From the NCBI GenBank assembly GCA_958430865.1, contig CAUDNR010002491.1, positions 16,111 to 80,110 on the forward strand: 64,000 nt of DNA, written 5' to 3'. This document shows, piece after piece, positions 61,726 through 64,000 of this stretch. The notes beneath the pieces are model-generated. The model searched no databases. It had not been told where the DNA came from and saw only the letters and a program-made list of their open reading frames with translations. The position numbers and the translations under genes were made by a program. Every line of letters begins with the position of its first letter. The first letter of the stretch is position 1. The DNA comes from Entrophospora sp. SA101 (Eukaryota > Glomeromycota > Glomeromycetes > Entrophosporales > Entrophosporaceae).

Positions 61726-62690
61726 CTAATATCATTTATATTACAAATATTAAAAATAAAACTTTTGTCTGTATTTTTATAACCACCTCCATTCCAATCA
61801 AGTGGGTTATAGCCACCAACTAATTGATCTGAATTTACTAATAGATCTGATTGTATTTTAGCAACTACAAGAGACTTGCTGATTTTGTTACATTTATCAT
61901 TAAATATGATTGAATTTAAATCATCTCTACTACTATGATATAAAAGTTTGAATTTATATTTAACTTCACTGAATAAATTGTATGGTGAGCTTTTTATATC
62001 AATCCAACTTGCAAAAAGCAAAGTAAGTTCTGGATTGATTGTTGTTGATTCTAGCATCTTTGGTGAATTTCTTGATGGTAATAAATTTAAAATCGGGTTT
62101 TGATTATGGACTAAATGATAACATAAAAGGTCATTCCATAAATTCTTAGGAAAGAATTTTTGATATGGTACAATTTTGTAAAAAAATCATCACTAGAGAT
62201 ATCCTTATATCTAATTAAAGAAACAATATCTTCTAGTAAAAATTTCAACTCCTTAAAATCATTTTTATTCCATTCTTTAATATTTTTTCTTTCCAAATTT
62301 TCCAAATTTCCAATTCCCCATTGGATTATGCAATCCCAAAAATCAATCTCCTTTATTGCAAGATCATCATTGTTTAATATGATATTAATATTGGCTTTTC
62401 AACATTTTTGGAATCATTGAACTTTAGAAGTAATTCTGGATTATTCATAACCAATGTTTCAAGGAAATCATTAAGCAAATTAAATGATTGATGTCTTAAT
62501 GATATTTGATAAAAATAAGTAAAATTATTTTTGATCCATTCTTCTCTCTCCAAAGTTAAATCAATTAGATGATTTTGTATATAATCTGTAGTTTTAAAAT
62601 CTAATTCATCAGATGCTTCAAGAAGTTCAATAGTTTCAGATGTATCTAAATTATCTAAATTGATGGTTTCTGAATATATATATCTTTAAA
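61692..62690 (-). pseudogene. BTB-BACK-TLDc gene, broken
   Basis: Read on the minus strand. The end of a BTB domain (YIYSETINLDNLDTSETIEL, LEASDELDFKTTDYIQNHLI) follows a plausible acceptor at about 62690. A BACK domain follows (FDCIIQWGIG-like WDCIIQWGIGN, DFKELKFLLEDIVSLIRYKD, ISSDDFF, PYQKFFPKNLWNDLLCYHLV). Then comes the start of a TLDc domain (KFKLLYHSSRDD, SLVVAKIQSDLL, QLVGGYNPLDWNGGGYKN, FIF). Frameshifts lie near 62395 and in a T-run near 62175. The exon with the first half of the BTB domain is absent. The TLDc domain stops halfway where the dispersed repeat begins. It is related to the gene at 23884. Confidence 0.85.
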
Positions 62691-62699
62691 AAAATTTTT

Positions 62700-62894
62700 A
62701 AAATAAATATTAATTATTTTAGAAGAAAATATAAATAACATTTTGAATAAAGGATCTATAAACAAATTAAACTTACTTTAAACTAGAGTAACGACGACGA
62801 GTGGCGGGCGATAACTACCACCAACCTTAAAACACTTACCCAGCGATGTTTTCTTGATTGTTACTTTTGCTTCCTTTTTATTTTCTTTGGGCAT
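62700..62894 (-). CDS. Orphan first exon (short basic protein start)
   Basis: ATG at 62894 opens a Lys-rich peptide (MPKENKKEAKVTIKKTS, then Leu) ending in a canonical donor G|GTAAGT at about 62837. No second exon that keeps the frame was found before the BTB relic. It could be the first exon of a gene whose rest was displaced, or its intron could run further left. The base composition (GGCGGGCG stretch) just downstream is richer in GC than the neighbours. Low confidence. Confidence 0.25.
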
Positions 62895-64000
62895 GTTTAA
62901 AAGAAGTTTGTGATTTGATCGACGCGTACACACTAATTATTTATCCTATTGGTTTTTTTTTTTTGGGAGGACAGATGCGTATTTATTGATTTTTTTTTTT
63001 GGAAAAACAAAAAACAATTTATTTTTTGACAGTGTCCAAGGTGACAAAACGTGAGTGTTGTTGTTTGGTTTGGTTCGGGTCTCCTAAAGAAAACGTGTTA
63101 ATAACTAACTAGAGGTACTTTTTTTTATTTGTATTGATATGTATGAGGTGTCTTTTATTTTAGCTTATAAATATTTTAATTGGAAATCAAAACGCGGAGC
63201 AGATCTTGCTGGGTAATTACAAGATTTTCATTGATAATGATAATATTTTGCTTTGCATCATTGTAATAATAATACTATTATTAATATATAATTACAAGAT
63301 GTCAAGGCAATACATTGTTTAAAAAGAAACATTTCAAATATGCAATGTTTGATTATCAGAAATTAGCAGACGTTGAAGCACGCACGCTACCTTGAACACT
63401 TTACAGTCAGTCATTCTCACACGTTCCTTGTGTACACAAGGCTAATCTGACCTGATTGATCGATGATACAATGATGTAACAGAATTCCAAGGGTATTGCG
63501 TGGCTTTGGAGTTTACTGAGACATCAATCGTCAATGACACTTTCACTAATCTTCCCAGACCAGAGAAGACCGCCGGTATGCTAGCCGAAAGTTTGCCTGC
63601 AACGATCCCACCTCTAGGGCAAGGATGGCTCTGTGACCAAGTCGCAACTCTGCTGATGAATTGTAGTGCCATGTAAATATCCAGATCCATCAAAGCAACA
63701 AGAATCTGCAACTTGTTTCAAGCACAGAGGTCACAATCCAGAGCAGGGTTGGTGGCCCTGAAATTGCATTCGGCTCTGATGTTAAGAGGAAAGTTGTAAA
63801 ATAGTGTTTGTTTGTATAATCATTTTCCTAAATTCTCTGTTTCTCTGATACTAACCAATTTATGATTTTGGGTAGGGGATTGAATGGGGTTTTTGCCCAA
63901 TCAGCCCCCTGTCCTGTAGGCTAAAATTATCACATGATTATATACATCTTTGTCAGCAATATGGCCAATGAGAAAAAGTCATAAAATGGTTTGGATTTTG
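62895..64000. other. Right-edge region with compositional island
   Basis: AT-rich to about 63430, then about 63470-63780 is noticeably richer in G+C and open in two frames. The plus strand reads ALEFTETSIVNDTFTNLPRP then EKTAGMLAESLPATIPPLGQ to a stop at 63673-63675; the minus strand is open for 89 codons. I do not recognise either peptide. Nothing else is seen to the window end. Confidence 0.35.

Noticed and set aside
1..64000. CRISPR arrays, prokaryotic operons, attachment sites
   Set aside because: The window is eukaryotic with spliced genes; the tandem repeats found have no spacer architecture.

Overview
The window is AT-rich eukaryotic DNA, most likely from a fungus of the Glomeromycotina (arbuscular mycorrhizal fungi, Rhizophagus-like). 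This is inferred from three things seen here. Genes are split by short (about 50-120 bp) AT-rich GT-AG introns. There are family signatures typical of those genomes: a kinase with an N-terminal CxxC...CxxC segment and WTSGN motif, and BTB-BACK-TLDc genes. There is also a heavy load of decayed Tc1/mariner, hAT and helicase-type elements in long gene-poor gaps. No operon, CRISPR array, tRNA or rRNA was recognised. The species call was not checked against a database.

Layout. 1-841: 5' part of a spliced single-pass membrane protein gene (minus). 2435-6713: a five-exon full-length ABCB/P-glycoprotein-type transporter (minus). 7586-9558: a two-exon protein with an AMPK-type glycogen-binding (CBM48) domain (plus), divergent from the transporter. 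9902-11983: six-exon mitochondrial pyruvate dehydrogenase E2 (minus). 13875-15681: Hal4/Sat4-like Ser/Thr kinase (plus). 15.7-23.3 kb: repeat territory with a Tc1-like non-autonomous element, an hAT wreck, a kinase fragment, a minisatellite and a Tc1 copy with both ends. 23884-24875: BTB-BACK gene. 26.4-30.4 kb: a second Tc1 family, a PIF1-type helicase remnant and a homeodomain-like fragment. 30.4-35.9 kb: essentially gene-free.

35934-38177: four-exon kinase-like gene lacking the catalytic-loop Asp. 40982-41761: the proteasome-assembly chaperone UMP1, apparently with a start-codon-only first exon. 43015-45240: a decayed MGM1/OPA1-type dynamin pseudogene that keeps an intron. 45.2-53.6 kb: inverted-repeat elements, a rearranged Tc1 copy, an hAT remnant and an unidentified ORF. 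53700-57968: eight-exon OSBP (ankyrin-PH-FFAT-ORD, Osh1/Swh1-like). 58190-59110: two-exon protein of possible NTF2-like type (minus). 60.7-62.7 kb: a Tc1 remnant and a broken BTB-BACK-TLDc gene. 62.9-64 kb: an orphan first exon and a short compositionally distinct island.

The intact genes cover separate housekeeping roles (lipid transfer, proteasome assembly, pyruvate oxidation, drug/lipid export, kinase signalling) and do not form a pathway. I did not find a convincing new multi-gene system. The most unusual items are the start-codon-only exon of UMP1, the mosaic internally duplicated Tc1 copy, several clean short inverted-repeat elements, and the kinase without its catalytic Asp. All exon joins were made by eye from splice signals and reading phase; RNA-seq would settle them.
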